This document shows, piece after piece, positions 60,101 through 64,000 of a stretch of 64,000 nt of DNA. The position numbers and the translations under genes were made by a program. Where the stretch lies: NCBI GenBank assembly GCA_040954595.2, contig CM082585.2:1240001-1304000 (forward strand). The letters are read 5' to 3'. Origin of the DNA: Balanoglossus misakiensis (Eukaryota > Hemichordata). How positions within the stretch are numbered: position 1 is the stretch's first letter; every line of letters begins with the position of its first letter. The notes beneath the pieces are model-generated. The model was not told the origin of the DNA. It made no database searches and was given only the letters and a program-made list of their open reading frames with translations.

Positions 60101-63100
60101 AAACGTTCATATGCGCATAGGCCTATATATGTGTTCTGCGCATCACAACAGAATTTTGTAAACAAACGAGGATGTGTTTGGAAGCAACAATGGAAATTTT
60201 AGAACTATCCGTCGATCTACGGAGTATAGTGGAAAACGTTCATATGCGCATAGGCCTATATATGTGTTCTGCGCATCACAACAGAATTTTGTAAACAAAC
60301 GAGGCTTTGTTTGGAAGCAACAATGGAAATTTTAGAACTATCTCTCGATCTACTGAGTATAGTGGAAAACGTTCATATGCGCATAGGCCTATCATGTGTT
60401 ATGCACATCACAACATAATTTTGTAAACAAACGAGGCTTTGTTTGGAAGCAACCGTGGAAATTTTAGAACTATCTCTCGATCTACAGAGTATAGTGGAAA
60501 ACGTTCATATGCGCATAGGCCTATCATGTGTTATGCACATCACAACATAATTTTGTAAACAAACGAGGCTTTGTTTGGAAGCAACCGTGGAAATTTTAGA
60601 ACTATCTCTCGATCTACAGAGTATAGTGGAAAACGTTCATATGCGCATATGCTATCATGTGTTATGCACATCACAACATAATTTTGTAAATAAACGAGGC
60701 TGTTTGGAAGCAAACATGGAAATTCTAGAACTATCTCTCGATCTACAGAGTATAGTGGAAAACGTTCATATGCGCATAGGCCTATCATGTGTTATGCACA
60801 TCACAACAGAATTTTGTAAACAAACGAGGCTTTGTTTGGAAGCAACAATGGAAATTTTAGAGCTATCTGTCGATCTACAGAGTATAGTGGAAAACGTTCA
60901 TATGCGCATAGGCCTATATATGTGTTCTGCGCATCACAACAGAATTTTGTAAACAAACGAGGATGTGTTTGGAAGCAACAATGGAAATTTTAGAACTATC
61001 CGTCGATCTACGGAGTATAGTGGAAAACGTTCATATGCGCATAGGCCTATATATGTGTTCTGCGCATCACAACAGAATTTTGTAAACAAACGAGGCTTTG
61101 TTTGGAAACAACCATGGAAATTTTAGAACTATCTCTCGATCTACAGAGTCTAGTGTAAAACTTTATTATGCACATAGGCCTATCTATGTATTATGCGCAT
61201 CACAACAGAAATCGCTAAATAAACGAGGCTGTATTTGGAAGCAACCATGTAAATTTTACAACTATCCGTCGATCTACAGAGTCTGGTGGAAAACTTTCTT
61301 ATGCGCATAGGCCTATTACGTGTTCTGCGCCTAACAACAGAATTCGGTAAATAAACGAGGCTGTTTGGAAGCAACCATGGAAATTTTTGAACTATCCGTC
61401 GATCTACAGAGTCTAGTGGAAAAATGTCTTATGCGCATAGGCCTATCGTGTGTTCTGCGCCTCACAACATAATTCCGTAAATAAACGAGGCTGTTTGGAA
61501 GCAACAATGGAAACTTTAGAACTATCCGTCGATCTACAGAGTCTATAGTGGAAAACTTTCTTATGCACATATGCCTATCTATGTGTTCTGCGCCTCAAAA
61601 CAGAATTCCGTAAATAAACGAGGCTGTTTGGAAGCAAACATGGAAATTCTAGAACTATCTCTCGATCTACAGAGTATAGTGGAAAACGTTCATATGCGCA
61701 TAGGCCTATCATGTGTTATGCACATCACAACAGAATTTTGTAAACAAACGAGGCTTTGTTTGGAAGCAACAATGGAAATTTTAGAGCTATCTGTCGATCT
61801 ACGGAGTATAGTGGAAAACGTTCATATGCGCATAGGCCTATATATGTGTTCTGCGCATCACAACAGAATTTTGTAAACAAACGAGGATGTGTTTGGAAGC
61901 AACAATGGAAATTTTAGAACTATCCGTCGATCTACGGAGTATAGTGGAAAACGTTCATATGCGCATAGGCCTATATATGTGTTCTGCGCATCACAACAGA
62001 ATTTTGTAAACAAACGAGGCTTTGTTTGGAAGCAACAATGGAAATTTTAGAACTATCTCTCGATCTACTGAGTATAGTGGAAAACGTTCATATGCGCATA
62101 GGCCTATCATGTGTTATGCACATCACAACATAATTTTGTAAACAAACGAGGCTTTGTTTGGAAGCAACCGTGGAAATTTTAGAACTATCTCTCGATCTAC
62201 AGAGTATAGTGGAAAACGTTCATATGCGCATAGGCCTATCATGTGTTATGCACATCACAACATAATTTTGTAAACAAACGAGGCTTTGTTTGGAAGCAAC
62301 CGTGGAAATTTTAGAACTATCTCTCGATCTACAGAGTATAGTGGAAAACGTTCATATGCGCATATGCTATCATGTGTTATGCACATCACAACATAATTTT
62401 GTAAACAAACGAGGCTTTGTTTGGAAGCAACATTGGAAATTTTAGAACTATCTGTCGATCTACGGAGTATAGTGGAAAACGTTCATATGCGCATAGGCCT
62501 ATATATGTGTTCTGCGCATCACAACAGAATTTTGTAAATGAACGAGGCTGTGTTTGGAAACAACCATGGAAATTTTAGAACTATCTCTCGATCTACAGTG
62601 TATAGTGGAAAACGTTCATATGCGCATAGGCCTATCATGTGTTATGCACATCACAACATAATTTTGTAAACAAACGAGGCTTTGTTTGGAAGCAACCGTG
62701 GAAATTTTAGAACTATCTCTCGATCTACAGAGTATAGTGGAAAACGTTCATATGCGCATAGGCCTATATATGTGTTCTGCGCATCACAACATAATTTTGT
62801 AAACAATCGAGGATGTGTTTGGAAGCAATCATGGAAATTTTAGAACTATCCGTCGATCTACAGAGTCTAGTGGGAAACTTTCTTATGCGCATAGGCATAT
62901 GTATGTGTTCAGCGCATCACAACAGAATTTTGTAAATGAACGAGGCTGTGTTTGGAAACAACCATGGAAATTTTAGAACTATCTCTCGATCTACAGAGTC
63001 TAGTGGAAAACTTTATTATGCACATTTGCCTATCTATGTATTATGCGCATCACAACAGAAATCGGTAAATAAACGAGGCTGTATTTGGAAGCAACCATGT

Positions 63101-64000
63101 AAATTTTACAACTATCCGTCGATCTACAGAGTCTGGTGGAAAACTTTCTTATGCGCATAGGCCTATTACGTGTTCTGCGCCTCACAACAGAAATCGGTAA
63201 ATAAACGAGGCTGTTTGGAAGCAACCATGTAAATTTTAGAACTATCCGTCGATCTACAGAGTCTAGTGGAAAAACGTTCATGTGCGCATAGGCCTATCAT
63301 GTGTTATGCACATCACAACAGAATTTTGTAAACAAACGAGGCTTTGTTTGGAAGCAACAATGGAAATTTTAGAACTATCTGTCGATCTACGGAGTATAGT
63401 GGAAAACGTTCATATGCGCATAGGCCTATATATGTGTTCTGCGCATCACAACAGAATTTTGTAAACAATCGAGGATGTGTTTGGAAGCAATCATGGAAAT
63501 TTTAGAACTATCCGTCGATCTACAGAGTCTAGTGGGAAACTTTATTATGCGCATAGGCCTATTACGTGCTCTGCGCCTCACAACAGAATTCGGTAAATAA
63601 ACGAGGCTGTTTGGAAGCAACCATGGAAATTTTAGAACTATCCGTCGATCTACAGAGTCTAGTGGAAAAATGTCTTATGCGCATAGGCCTATCATGTGTT
63701 CTGCGCCTTAAAACAGAAATCGGTAAATAAACGAGGCTGTTTGGAAGCAACCATGGAAATTGTACAACTATCTGTCGATCTACATAGTCTAGTGGAAAAC
63801 GTTCTTATGCGCATAGGCCTATCTATGTGTTATGCGCATCACAACAGAAATCGGTAAATAAACGAGGCTGTATTTGGAAGCAATCATGAAATTTTACAAC
63901 TATCCGTCGATCTACAGAGTCTGGTGGAAAACTTCCTTATGCGCATAGACCTATTACGTGTTCTGCGCCTCACAACAGAATTCGGTAAATAAACGATGCT
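54135..64000 (+). repeat. Domain F: mixed monomers with a 1,715-bp duplicated block
   Basis: Most units carry AGTATAGTGG and GTTCATATGCG with TATCTCTCGATC or TATCTGTCGATC. Blocks of about 58976-60690 and 60691-62405 match at an offset of 1715, including a unit with GCGCATATGCTATCATG near each end (60645 and 62360). Other units contain GTAAATGAACGAGGC or CATATATGCGC. Divergence between neighbours is higher than in domain A. The array continues past the window. Confidence 0.85.

Larger units (their letters stand above)
25928..64000 (+). repeat. Large satellite of about 132-bp monomers, roughly 290 copies, running off the right edge
   Basis: Every 130-133 bases the same unit recurs head to tail without inversion or insertion. 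Its order is GGAAGCAACCATGGAAATTT, ACTATCCGTCGATCTAC, GAGTCTAGTGGAAAA, ATGCGCATAGGCCTAT, GTTCTGCGCATCACAACAG and GTAAACAAACGAGG. Within the unit ATGCGCA and TGCGCAT can form a 7-bp stem, ATAGGCCTAT is a palindrome, and units with CGGAG also allow TCCGT/ACGGA pairing. Five or so CpGs per unit are kept. At least five monomer types differ in length (133, 131, 130) and marker bases. The period is not a multiple of three and stops recur, so the short frames (34-142 codons) are not treated as genes. Confidence 0.98.

Noticed and set aside
26590-63750. Many 60-142-codon frames in the large satellite as protein genes
   Set aside because: Monomer length (130-133) is out of frame, stops recur in each unit, and differences between units are mostly amino-acid changing.
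25928-64000. CRISPR array
   Set aside because: Repeats are contiguous 132-bp monomers with no unique spacers, no cas genes, and the DNA is eukaryotic.
25928-64000. Hammerhead ribozyme in the satellite monomer
   Set aside because: Neither strand carries a CTGATGA core with a matching GAAA in the monomer.

Overview
The window looks like nuclear DNA from a metazoan, most likely a marine invertebrate; I cannot fix the phylum. The evidence is one spliced gene at the left edge, decayed Ty3/gypsy, DIRS-type and L1-type retroelements, and about 47 kb of satellite DNA. There are no bacterial operons, ribosome-binding sites, tRNA or rRNA genes. The DNA is AT-rich except in the DIRS-type element.

Layout. 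(1) 1-2155, minus strand: a two-exon gene, cut by the left edge, encoding a predicted papain-fold cysteine protease of the herpesvirus-tegument-USP (C76) type. That domain is often carried by animal mobile elements. (2) 3.4-5.0 kb: a composite repeat with four 239-bp core copies, a CATA microsatellite and a terminal hairpin, resembling non-autonomous Helitron-like (HINE/pearl) elements. (3) 4.99-13.9 kb: a 78-bp AT-rich satellite with nested higher-order duplications, abutting that hairpin on the left and a diverged piece of the 239-bp core on the right. (4) 13.9-18.3 kb: non-coding DNA with a two-copy 355-bp tandem repeat, a 143-bp foldback element, an inverted second copy of the hairpin/microsatellite end and a TG-rich microsatellite. 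(5) 18.3-24.1 kb: a retroelement graveyard. It holds a Ty3/gypsy integrase tail, then a DIRS/PAT-like element (Gag, RT-RNase H, half a tyrosine recombinase), then a 5'-truncated L1-like LINE with poly(A) and a probable 14-bp target-site duplication. (6) 24.1-25.9 kb: non-coding, with a short tandem duplication and an inverted repeat. (7) 25.93 kb to the right edge: one uninterrupted head-to-tail satellite of about 132-bp monomers (roughly 290 copies). It is organised into positional domains with different higher-order repeats (4-mers, 5-mers, then 1.7-2.8 kb blocks).

No set of genes works together here. The only intact-looking coding sequence is the protease gene. The rest is mobile-element debris and two satellites. 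Most open frames in the satellites are by-products of repeat periodicity.
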